Assembly (NCBI RefSeq): GCF_901709675.1
Contig: NC_051093.1
Location: 8,671,553 to 8,735,552, forward strand
Direction of reading: 5' to 3'
DNA length: 64,000 nucleotides
Source of the DNA: Syngnathus acus
Taxonomy: Eukaryota; Chordata; Actinopteri; Syngnathiformes; Syngnathidae
This document shows, one piece after another, positions 11,901 to 52,629 of the stretch (position 1 is the stretch's first letter; every line of letters begins with the position of its first letter). The translations under genes were made by a program, and so were the position numbers. The notes below the pieces were generated by a model, which had not been told where the DNA came from, searched no databases, and was given only the letters and a program-made list of their open reading frames with translations.

Positions 11901-13300
11901 AACCAGAGTATCCACACAAGCATGAGGAGAACATGCAAAAGACACACAGGATGACCGATTTTTTTTTTTTTTTATTGAGTTAGAAATGGTGTAAAACTTA
12001 TTGAGAGGCATACCTGAAATGTTTTCACATTACGACACAAAATATAAGACATAGCTCTCGGTGTAGTTTCCATGTCGCGGCATCTTTTTCAAACAACTAA
12101 ATCCTAACTTTTCTCTTACACATTCCAATGCCTTTATCCCCCTTGCTCCCCACTCCTCTTTCCATTCATGTTTTCATTGTGCTACGCTACCAAGCTAAGT
12201 TAACAGACACACCTAACCCACCCACAACAAGCCTCTCCTCCACACAGTGATCCGTGTGTTTGGATGGATTGACGTCAGGGCTGACGCACGGCCGCTTTGA
12301 ATGTCCGGCGCCGTCAAAGGCCTGGATGCTAGGCCTTGAACCGAGTTATTATTGGCCAGCAGATGGATTGATACACAAAAAGAATAGGACGAATGAACTT
12401 CAGAATACATAATGAAGATATTGTTTGTTCTATGAGAATTGCATAGCACAGTGAAGTCTGACTATTCATGGGGGTCAGTGACCTACGCAAATTGCAAAGA
12501 TTCCCAAACTTGTGCGCCTTGTACATTTCCCCCATTCCCAAATATGTTTATGATTTCTAAAATTAACAATTTAAACCATAAAAGTCATTTTCTTTTAATT
12601 ATAATAACAGTAAAGACATAGCCTACTGAATTTCCTTTGGAAAATCAGTTAAGTTTACTGATATCAAAGTCAAAGTCTGCTTTATTGTCAATAATTATAT
12701 AAACTAGTGGCGTTTATTATGATTCAGGAGGTAATAATTGTTCTGTTTGGAAAGTTTTCAGTCGTTTCCATGCAAAAAAGTATATATATGTCATCATCAT
12801 TATCCTCCTCCTTCTTCTTCTTATGATTATTATTTTTATTACTTTTTTCATTATTATTATTTCCAAATTATTAGTGATGCACCAGAGCCTATACAACTAA
12901 GCTATTGTTTCCAATATTTTACCTGCAGTATGAACAATTTTGAAGATACCTGTATATCTGATGCAGTTGGGTTCCCTCTGGCGGTCATTGTGTAAATTAC
13001 AGTATTGCCTACAGATGTCGCCGTCACAGTAATGGAGCCACGTATTCTGCTCTTTACAAGAAAATCCGGTGGGAGAATGTTTGGGTATCAATTTGCGGCT
13101 TCAAACTGAAACGCACTTGCATTCTGCAGCAGAAAAACAATCGAAAACACACCAGAAAGTCAACTTCTGAATGGGTTTGGAGAGTTTACTTTGGTTGTCT
13201 TTGTCTGATAATTACATTTGTTTGATGATCTTAAACATAAAAGTGACAAAACTATATATAAAAGAAGAATTTGAGAAGGTGCTGTAAAATTGCCCCTAAA
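8950..13300. other. Intergenic region between FBXL16 and SMG1
   Basis: No exon of a recognisable gene is seen. Short simple repeats include (CA)n at about 9889-9905, GT/AT runs at 11642-11680 and TTC/ATT-rich sequence at 12800-12860. A short zinc-knuckle coding relic is listed separately. A consensus CRE lies at 12270-12277 in a locally CpG-richer patch (12230-12320). A stretch near 12664-12695 (GTCAAAGTCTGCTTTATTG) resembles a motif common in dispersed fish repeats, but this is a weak call. Confidence 0.6.
10056..10313 (-). pseudogene. Short relic with a CCHC zinc knuckle (retroelement gag-like)
   Basis: An 85-codon minus-strand reading frame contains CASCHQKGHNLSQC at 10176-10217. This fits the canonical C-x2-C-x3-G-H-x4-C zinc knuckle of retroelement Gag and cellular CCHC proteins. 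Nothing else in the frame is recognisable, and no protease, reverse transcriptase or LTR is seen nearby. It may be a degraded retroelement fragment, or a chance match. Confidence 0.3.
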
Positions 13301-13539
13301 TTAAGTTTCGACACTGAAGTTGCGGTCACCAGTCGATAGGAGGCGCTACCAAAATATATGCGTGGTTGGGCTGCTTCTTTCAGCACGAAGAAGGCTAACC
13401 AAACACAACCTCAAGCTAACTGTATCAACGAGTTACCACCGATTTGCGATACTTGACATAATCAGAAAGTATCACATAAGCCTGAGGTAATCGTTTAACG
13501 TTACCGCTGCAAGCGGGCCATGCAGCTCCCCAGAAGGTA
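13300..13539 (+). promoter_or_regulatory. smg1: Probable SMG1 5' UTR and promoter-proximal region
   Basis: This sequence immediately precedes the SMG1 start codon and has raised CpG content that continues into intron 1. No TATA box is evident, consistent with a housekeeping gene. Two upstream ORFs could lie in the leader, depending on the transcription start site, which cannot be placed from sequence. Confidence 0.5.
13358..13456 (+). CDS. Possible upstream ORF 1 of SMG1 (32 codons)
   Basis: An ATG at 13358 opens 32 codons ending in TGA at 13454-13456, 83 nt before the SMG1 start. It matters only if the transcript begins upstream of 13358. The peptide has no recognisable features; any effect would be on translation or mRNA stability. 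Confidence 0.25.
   Translation: MRGWAASFSTKKANQTQPQANCINELPPICDT

Positions 13540-13540
<1 letters not shown>
13520..13540 (+). CDS. Upstream ORF 2 of SMG1: six codons, stop overlapping the main start (TAATG)
   Basis: The ATG at 13520 reads MQLPRR and stops at TAA 13538-13540. The final A of this stop is the A of the SMG1 ATG (13540-13542). It is close enough to the main start to be in any SMG1 mRNA that includes the adjacent leader. A termination-reinitiation or repressive role is inference. Confidence 0.45.
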
Positions 13541-32643
<19,103 letters not shown>

Positions 32644-33380
32644 ACACGGCACCAGCGTCATTCACGTCTTTGGTCCAGTGAAGGCTTGGAGATCCACTAC
32701 AGTCCAGCGGGTCTCGGGTGTCGGAACAGCAGCACCAGGCCACACTGTGAGGAGGAAATGGAAAGCGAAAGCTTAGCCCGCCCTCCCAACCTCCTGGGCA
32801 CCCATACCGGGCTAGCCACCCCGGAGCACCGCTGCCACCACACTCTGCAAACATGGGCGATCGGGCCAACGCAACGCTTAGTGGGTCTGCCGCCCCCACC
32901 TCCTTTTCTGGGGCCCGAAGGCAAAGCCGCGCTGGATGGAGGGGAGGGGAAGGGACGGGAAGGAGGGCAAACGCCGCCTCATTCTCTCACCTGAGAGATA
33001 CCTTCCCTCCCCTCACCTTTTGCAGCCCACTATCAAGTTGTACCCCAAACATCACTGCGTCCTGTTGAGCTTGTCAAACTCCGCCTGAGTTCAGGGTGAA
33101 GCAGGAAGTGAGCCGTTTACCCCCCGAAGCACACCGCCGTCACGCTGCGGCCGGGACTTCACTGGGGCGGCCCCGAATCTCATCAATGGCTCGTTTGCGT
33201 AGCCGCCCCCCCCCTTGTTCTCTTGAAACTCTTCCTGAATGGGTATGTGATTATTGATGGCCAGTTGGCCAGAATGAAAAGAATGAAGGGTCCTCTGGGA
33301 TTCTTCCGAAGACTGAAATGAGAGAGGAAAAGAGAATCAAACTGTTCTTTAATTGATCAAACCGTCATCAGACTTGACCA

Positions 33381-33386
33381 AATAAA
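33381..33386 (+). terminator. smg1: SMG1 poly(A) signal AATAAA (proximal candidate)
   Basis: Canonical hexamer about 740 nt after the stop, followed by G/T-rich sequence (33414-33435) suitable for cleavage factor binding. Confidence 0.55.
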
Positions 33387-33754
33387 AGATTATTCGGATC
33401 GATTTGCTCGTCGGAATGGTTTTTGGTGCGCTTATGTGAGACGGGACACTAAAAGGTGAATTCATTTAGAGGAGGCACAATCTCCAAATATTTCTTGTGT
33501 GCATCTTAATTAGTCTGTGTTGTGCTTTGTAACAATTTGTTCCTTCTTTACAAATAACCAAGTGTAGACTGTGGCTGCCTTTTTTTGACTGTTCTACTTC
33601 TCGCTTTCCTCATGAGTAGCAACTACCGAAGCCCTAATTCTTGTATTTTATTCATCTGACTTATTCCAGTTTTATGTTTTTAGCGGGAGATAGGATGTTT
33701 TTGGTGATGGTGAAAATGGTTTCTTAAAGCTTTTATTCAATTCGTTTGACTCTA

Positions 33755-33760
33755 AATAAA
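33755..33760 (+). terminator. smg1: SMG1 poly(A) signal AATAAA (distal candidate)
   Basis: Second canonical hexamer, about 1.1 kb after the stop and 30 bp before the hAT-like repeat begins at 33791. Confidence 0.4.
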
Positions 33761-33790
33761 CATTGGATTCAGAAGTGCCACGGTGTAGAT

Positions 33791-33870
33791 CAGTGTTTCC
33801 CAACCTTTTTTCATTCACGGCACACCTTTTCATTGGAAAAAATCTCGAGGCACACCACCAACAAAAATCT
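33791..33870 (+). mobile_element. Left end of a hAT-like element
   Basis: It starts CAGTGTTTCCCAACCTTTTT and continues with ACGGCACACC-type subterminal motifs, typical of hAT (Charlie-like) ends. A matching right-hand fragment with the same CACGGCACACCAGTGT motifs lies at 37238-37276. The intervening 3.3 kb therefore looks like material inserted into, or grown within, this element. The terminal 15 bp of the right end seems lost, and no target duplication was found. Confidence 0.6.
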
Positions 33871-34317
33871 GTTAAGTGTTTCACCAGCTTCTATATTAAA
33901 ATCAGTTATAACAAAAGACGTAAAGTTCTATTCCTATATATGTATGGAGAGTCGAATAATTGAATAAAAATAAATACTAAATATTCTTCAAATTGTATTT
34001 CTTTTGTAAATAAAATAATATAACGCTGTCTGTCACTCACTCGTGAATCTTCGCGAACGAACCTGAAAATGGCGGTGTACCTAATAGTGTCCGGATGACG
34101 TCACAGATCAAACAGCCAATCAGAAAGTGGGGGTGAGGGCGAGTGCCGTCACAGACAACAGGAGGTTATCTAAATAAATAAGTGCAGCGAACGATTCGGT
34201 GAACGATTCTTTTGAACAAATCTTTTGAGTGAACCGATTCTAACGATTCAGTTCTTAACTGGAATGCACTTCACTGCTACAAAAGTGTGCAGACGGCTGT
34301 GGGCTACCAGGTCGAAA

Positions 34318-34380
34318 TAGCCGACTGGTTAGTGACACGGGTTATCGCTCGGTATGAACTTGGTTCGATCCCAGGTGTGA
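34318..34380 (+). repeat. tRNA-derived SINE-like head
   Basis: An A-box-like TAGCCGACTGGTTA (34318-34331) is followed by a perfect B box GGTTCGATCCC (34362-34372). The acceptor stem does not pair well, so this is not a functional tRNA gene. It fits the head of a tRNA-derived SINE or a tRNA-like relic inside the transposon nest. Confidence 0.5.
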
Positions 34381-34668
34381 GCATATACTTTATACTCCAA
34401 TTCTTTTAGAATTGGAACCTCGCTTTGTATGCGTACACATATGCAAACAAATGCAAGTATTTATGTGTAAATACATAAGGTGACGCCGCCCCCAAGTTGG
34501 CAGAGCGAACCAATGGATCACGCCCACTACCTAGGGGGCAAGGTGAAATCCAGATCAAACAGCCAATCAGAAAGTGGGGGTGACGGCGGGTGTGGCACTT
34601 TTCACTTGAACCAGGGGTGTCGACCTCCAGTCCTCGAGGGGCCGCGTTCCAATATGTTTTCCAAGTTA

Positions 34669-35691
34669 CCCTCGTTAAACACACCTGCGTGAAAAGTTTT
34701 AGCTCCTTTCACGTTCTGCAGTAGCTAAAACTTTTCACGCAGGTGCACTTAACGAGGGTCACTTGGAAAACATATTGGAACGCGGCCCAGAGCTTGACAC
34801 CTGTGACCTTTGACCATGATATTTCCCTAATAAAGTGGCCTGTTATTAGGTACACTTGAAAATGGCGGTGTACCTAATGGAGTGTCTGTGTGATTCCCTC
34901 GTTAAGTGCACCTGCGTGAAAACTTTTAGCTCCTGCGGAACGTGAAAGAAGCTAAAACTTTTCACGCAGGTGCGCTTAACGAGGGTCACTTGGAAAACAT
35001 GTTGGAACGCGGCCCCGAGAACTAGAGCTTGACATCTGTGACCTTTGACCATGATATTTCCTTAATAAAGTGGCCTGTTATTAGGTACACTTGAAAATGG
35101 CGCTGTACCTAATGGAGTGTCCGTGTGATTCCCTCGTTAAGTGCACCTGCGTGAAAAGTTTTAGCTCCTGCAGAACGTGAAAGGAGCTAAAACTTTTCAC
35201 GCAGGTGCACTTAACGAGGGTCACTTGGAAAACATATTGGAACGCGGCCCCGAGAACTAGAGCTTGACATCTGTGACCTTTGACCATGATATTTCCCTAA
35301 TAAAGTGGCCTGTTATTAGGTACACTTGAAAATAGCGGTGTACCTAATGGAGTGTCTGTGTGATTCCCTCGTTAAGTGCACCTGCGTGAAAACTTTTAGC
35401 TCTTGCTGACCGTGAAAATGACCAAAATCTTTTCACGCAGGTGCACTTAACGAGGGTAACTTGGAAAACATATTGGAACGCAGCCCTGAGGCCTAGAGCT
35501 TGACACCTGTGACCTTTGACCATGATATTTCCCTAATAAAGTGGCGTGTTATTAGGTACACTTGAAAATGGCGGTGTACCTAATGGAGTGTCTGTGTGAT
35601 TCCCTCGTTAAGTGCACCTGCGTGAAAAGTTTTAGCTCCTGCAGAACGTGAAAGGAGCTAAAACTTTTCACGCAGGTGTGTTTAACGAGGG
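34669..35691. repeat. Tandem array of about 235-bp units, each with a long hairpin (five hairpins)
   Basis: Hairpins lie at 34669-34757, 34896-34985, 35131-35220, 35366-35456 and 35602-35691. Start-to-start spacing is 227, 235, 235 and 236 bp. Each has arms of roughly 39 bp beginning CCCTCGTTAAGTGCACCTGC and a loop of about 12 nt; the third is almost perfect. Between hairpins each unit carries CACTTGGAAAACATATTGGA, a TGACCTTTGACCATGATA stretch and a smaller palindrome ATTAGGTACAC...GTGTACCTAAT. Minus-strand ORFs of about 68 codons in each unit are by-products. Confidence 0.9.
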
Positions 35692-35754
35692 TCACTTGGA
35701 AAACATATTGGAACGCGGCCGCTCGAGGACTGGAGGTCGACACCCCTGGTTTAA

Positions 35755-36180
35755 GTGAAAAGTGCCACACCCGCCCTCACCCCCACTTTCTGATTGGCTG
35801 TTTGATCTGTGACGTCCCTTGGACACTTCATTAGGTACACTGCCATTTTTAGGTGTACCTAATAAAAGGCCAGTTCATTAGGGAAAAATCATGGCCAAAG
35901 CTTAACTGAAAGTGAAAAGTGCCACACCCGCCCTCACCCCCACTTTCTGATTGGCTGTTTGATCTGTGACGTCACACGGACACTCCTTTAGGTACGCCGC
36001 CGTTTTCAGGTGTACCTAATAACAGGCCACTTCATTAGGGAAATATCATGGCCAAAGCTGAAGTGAAAGTGAAAAATGCCAGACCCACCCTCACCCCCAC
36101 CTCCTGATTGGGTGGTTGATCTGTGACGTCACACGGACACTCCATTAGGTACACCACCATTTTCAAGTGTACCTAATTTA
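35755..36180. repeat. Tandem 157-bp repeat, about 2.7 copies
   Basis: The copies start with GTGAAAA(G/A)TGCC at 35755, 35912 and 36069. Each contains the CCAATCAG reverse complement, TGACGTC and the TAGGTAC...GTGTACCTAAT palindrome. They are related by inversion to the sequence at 34064-34145. Confidence 0.85.
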
Positions 36181-37237
36181 TGCATTTTTTGTACGTGTCA
36201 AGAATGTGTATTTGACTACTTGTTCTTTATTTTGGGTGACACCAACACATATTACACAACGTAAAACACATATACATATTGTCATATAAAGCAGTTAACC
36301 AAATATCAAGATTTTTGTTTTCATGCCCAAAAAAATAAAAACAAGGAATAAAACACCAGACAAGTTTTAACAGGTTTTAATGTTTATTAAAATAATAATA
36401 AAAGTACATTTCAAACCAGCAATCTAATGTGAAATTGCAGTAGATATATTGGATAACAATATTTAGGCGTATATATGCATACACGTTATTTTAAGTGTTA
36501 TAAAGATGACCCAAAGAGAAGCATAATCTCCCCGTTGTTGCATAACGGCGCATCCCTTCATGCAATAAAGTTAGCCGTTAGCTTGGAGAAAACGTGCCTA
36601 AAAGAAGTGGTGTTTCAGTGAGTGCTTCTTTCTTTCCTTGGCAAATCGTAAATCGACATTCTGGCTTACATAGTTCACGCCAGGAGGGAGACGCAACACG
36701 TTCACTGACTGATCCGTTGATGCACGGGGCAGTTCACCCATCAACTCGTTCGCGAACGGGAAAGTCAGGGTTCCTTCCCTCACTGATCCGTTCTCGCGAT
36801 GAACTGGAAATGCAAATCACTGACTGACTCGTTCACTCACAGCTCCGTTCCGTTGGTAAACGGCTCGTTCGTGAACGGGAAGTTAAGTCATTTTCTTCTT
36901 CGTTTTGTTTTACGGCGAGGTGGCACCAGCTTCAATGCGCATTACCGACACCTACTGGTTGAAGTCATAGGAACTGAAAAAAGAACACTTTAGGAAGTGA
37001 TTCGCTCACTCTCGTTCACTGAAAAGATTCGTTCTTTTGAACGTTCACTCACGAGCCAACACTAACAGCAACACACATAAACTGAGTATGTGCCGATGCC
37101 ACAACATGAAATCTCAAGATTCTCCGATTTGCCACGCATGCACGATTAGCAAGTGGCTGACCAGGCCTTGCGCTAACTGACCTGTGGTTTGGCGATCCTG
37201 TTTACAATGCGCTCGGTATTTAATGTTAGACAATTTC

Positions 37238-37276
37238 CCACGGCGCAGCTGAACATCTGCCACGGCACACCAGTGT
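37238..37276 (+). mobile_element. Right-end fragment of the hAT-like element
   Basis: It contains CCACGGCGCAGC and CCACGGCACACCAGTGT, the subterminal motifs of the hAT end at 33791. The final inverted terminus is missing, so the element is truncated. Confidence 0.45.
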
Positions 37277-38063
37277 TTACTCAGATTAATCGATCAAAAC
37301 AATTACGAGTTACAGCCCTTGTCTATCTATCTGTGATCAGTGTCAGTTTCCTCCATCTTTCTGAACATAATTATCATTTTGGACTCTGCTTTGGTTCCAC
37401 TGTATTATATTCATGATATTAAACTTGATGAAACTCCATGGATTCATTTTCTTTTTAATGGTCGTTTTACATGCTTCTCCTCTCTGAAACCAAAGAGGTC
37501 GGCATTCCTCTCTCAAATACAAACCCGTATTCTTTCGTGAAGACCCCCCTCCCTACTGCGCCCTCAAAGACCCCCCTCCCTACTGCGCCCTCAAGGTGGA
37601 CAATCAGCCTCTGTGATGCCCACTGCTTGCTCTTTGCCTTTACTCTGGCAGTCTCCATTTTGCTCCCGGAGCTATGTCATGCTAAATCTGGATTACTACT
37701 TCGGAATAAGCACGGAGACATTTTCTCTCACTCTGACCTCTTGGAGGATTAAATCTTTTTTTCTTCCTCCACGATGGATTCTATTCCTCGGGATCAACAT
37801 TGGGAACTCGCAGTATCATCTGAGAGGTAGGCTTCCACTTTATTTAGACACGGCGGTGAAACCTGTGGGGCACAAAAGAGGCTTTGAGTGTTTTATGTAT
37901 GATATGCAAACTAGGTCATGTTTTTTTTTTCCTTCATCATTTTTGTCAAGGAGATGCTTTTGCATCTATTTCTCCTTCTTTCAAAGCATTCCTTAAAGTT
38001 TGAGATCAGTCCTGCTGGGTGAGACAGTGAAGGCAGGATTCATTGTACGACCACTTAACATGC
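37277..38063. other. Intergenic spacer between the repeat nest and COL1A1 3' end
   Basis: No gene is recognisable. It includes two tandem copies of a 27-bp C-rich unit (about 37540-37594, unit beginning AAGACCCCCCTCCCTACTGC). Confidence 0.6.
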
Positions 38064-38069
38064 TTTATT
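38064..38069 (-). terminator. col1a1: COL1A1 poly(A) signal (distal candidate)
   Basis: TTTATT on the plus strand gives AATAAA on the minus strand, about 1.24 kb after the stop codon. A more proximal hexamer at about 38744-38749 could give a shorter mRNA, as alternative sites are known for COL1A1. Confidence 0.5.
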
Positions 38070-39306
38070 TCAGCATTCAAATAATTAAAAACATCTCAAA
38101 TTATTATACATATACAAAATAGGTACAGATCTTGTGGTGTTTCTCCCAATTTCTTTTTCTCTCTCTTGATGGCTCTCTTTGTGTGCATTTTCAAATTTGG
38201 TATGAGAAAGGCCACCTTCAGAAAACAAGAAACAAATGACAACAGACGTTTTGAGGAGGGGAAGGCTTTTGGAGAATTTGTTTGAGTTACATGAGCAGGG
38301 GAGGGGGCAGAAAAACAAAAGTGGAAAAGCCGTTTCATTTTCCGTTGTTTCATTTTAGCACCAAAACAGGCCTCTGTCACATCACAGTAGAGACAAAAGT
38401 GGATGTCAGAGACCCTCAAACAAGAAAATAGCACCTGTTTTGTTTTTACTAAAGTGCCTCAATGACTCCACTGACCGCCACAACTCCTGCAGGCAGGCCG
38501 GCAGGCAAACACACTTTGTTCAAACATTTTTTTTTTTTTCTTGAGGTAGCCATAGGATGTTCATTAAAAGAAAAACAAGTTTTAAACCCATGTTTCTCTG
38601 CTGGTGGTTTTAATGCGACTTTGGCAGACAAGAGGAACAAACAAGAGAGTGGCCACAACAGCAAAACAGACTTTTGGGATGGAGAGCGAGCGAACGAGCG
38701 GCTGGCACAACAACAAAGACAAACATGGCTGTCAGTTTCACCGTTTATTCATCAACACCTGAATTGTGGTACAAAGCAATCGGGTTCTGTCTGTCGGGAC
38801 TGTCCTTTCATTCCTCTCACCGCAGGGCGGGTGTATAAAAATACAAAAGTCACCTGTGTGTTTCTGTAAACTCCAGAGAGGCCTGGATTGGCTTGGTTGA
38901 AGAATGGGGGGAAGTCAATTTTTTTTTTGACACTTTACAGGAGCATATATTATTTTCTTGCTGCCAGTGAAAATCTTCTCTATGGGATCCTTGGTGTTGG
39001 TGATGGTAAAAACAAGACAAAAACAAAAGAGTCAGAAACAAAAAAAAAAGTAGTGGTCCCAAACGCGACAATGTGAGCATTGCCGCATCACTGCCATCTT
39101 TGTTGAAGTGCAGGTTTTAGGCATGGTAGACCACCGGAACAATGGTCGTATTGTATCGCAGGATGTGGAGTAAAAAAAAGGGGGCCAGATCAGAAAAAAT
39201 GATTTGGTGGCTTTTTCTTTTTTTTTTAAAGAGGGATTGTTGCTAGAAAAAAAATAAAACGCACACACTCACGCACCACAACATGTTCAAGTCCAGATTG
39301 CTCTTT
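38064..39306 (-). other. col1a1: COL1A1 3' untranslated region
   Basis: It runs from the COL1A1 stop to the first good minus-strand AATAAA (38064-38069), about 1.24 kb, similar to the length of vertebrate COL1A1 3' UTRs. Another AATAAA-type site (TTTATT on plus) lies near 38744. ORFs inside have no protein-like features. Confidence 0.65.
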
Positions 39307-52425
<13,119 letters not shown>

Positions 52426-52438
<13 letters not shown>

Positions 52439-52470
52439 ATCTAGATGCCTCTAGACATGTAGACTCTTTG
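52426..52470 (-). promoter_or_regulatory. col1a1: Collagen 5' stem-loop around the COL1A1 start codon
   Basis: On the mRNA strand CAAAG pairs with CTTTG, and ACATGTCTAGA pairs with TCTAGATATGT (11 bp with one G-U), separated by an internal loop and a GGCA tip. The main ATG sits in the 3' arm. Sequence and shape match the conserved type I collagen 5' stem-loop, known in mammals to bind LARP6 and coordinate collagen translation. Confidence 0.9.
52441..52458 (-). CDS. COL1A1 upstream ORF of five codons (MSRGI)
   Basis: An upstream ATG within the 5' stem-loop reads five codons and stops at TAG, 2 nt before the main ATG. Mammalian COL1A1 also has upstream ATGs in this structure. The peptide itself is unlikely to matter. 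Confidence 0.5.
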   Translation of the reverse strand: MSRGI

Positions 52471-52617
52471 AGGCAAGAGAGGAAAAAGTTGGGGGTGTCT
52501 TCTCTTTCTGCTACACTCCACTCATACACGGGTGTTTGGGGCAGGGTCCGCTTGTTTCCACAGTCCTCCTGACCCCAGCAGAAAACTCCCTACTGCCTAC
52601 ACTAACTTTCCACCAGG

Positions 52618-52628
52618 GTTTTTATATG
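52618..52628 (-). promoter_or_regulatory. col1a1: COL1A1 TATA box
   Basis: The minus strand reads CCATATAAAAACC, about 185 bp upstream of the ATG. This predicts a transcription start near 52590 and a leader of about 150 nt, similar to mammalian COL1A1. Confidence 0.7.
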
Positions 52629-52629
52629 G

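Larger units (their letters stand above)
32644..33780 (+). other. smg1: SMG1 3' untranslated region
   Basis: This GC-rich then AT-rich region follows the SMG1 stop. Short ORFs in it show no protein-like features. It includes two candidate poly(A) signals at 33381-33386 and 33755-33760. The second lies just before the left edge of the transposon nest. Confidence 0.65.
34064..36178. repeat. Nested, largely self-complementary repeat block
   Basis: An outer inverted pair (about 34064-34145 and 36095-36172) contains a GTGTACCTAAT motif, a TGACGTCACAGATCAA stretch and an AGCCAATCAGAAAGTG stretch, allowing a few substitutions. Inside it is a second inverted pair of about 225 bp (about 34555-34780 and 35600-35828, nearly identical). 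That pair encloses a tandem array of hairpin units. On the right, three copies of a 157-bp unit follow. The block is noncoding. Its ends and the TTAGGTACAC motifs suggest a non-autonomous DNA transposon that expanded internally. Confidence 0.75.
34178..37065. mobile_element. Outer element with GAACGATTC-type inverted ends enclosing the repeat block
   Basis: Left sequence near 34185-34255 (GAACGATTCTTTTGAAC, AAATCTTTTGAGTGAAC) is inversely related to the right sequence near 37000-37065 (GTTCACTGAAAAGATTCGTT, TTTTGAACGTTCACTCACGA). Similar motifs recur at 36690-36880. They look like the termini or subterminal repeats of another non-autonomous DNA element. Exact boundaries and target duplications could not be fixed. 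Confidence 0.4.

Noticed and set aside
34318-34380. Functional tRNA gene
   Set aside because: The B box is perfect, but the acceptor and anticodon stems do not fold properly.
34846-35770. Repeated minus-strand ORFs of about 68-72 codons with near-identical products
   Set aside because: They arise because the 235-bp noncoding unit lacks stops in one frame. Their products follow the hairpin repeat, not a protein family.
34669-36180. CRISPR-like array of repeats and spacers
   Set aside because: The host is a vertebrate. Units are 157-235 bp without unique spacers, and the repeats are transposon-like.
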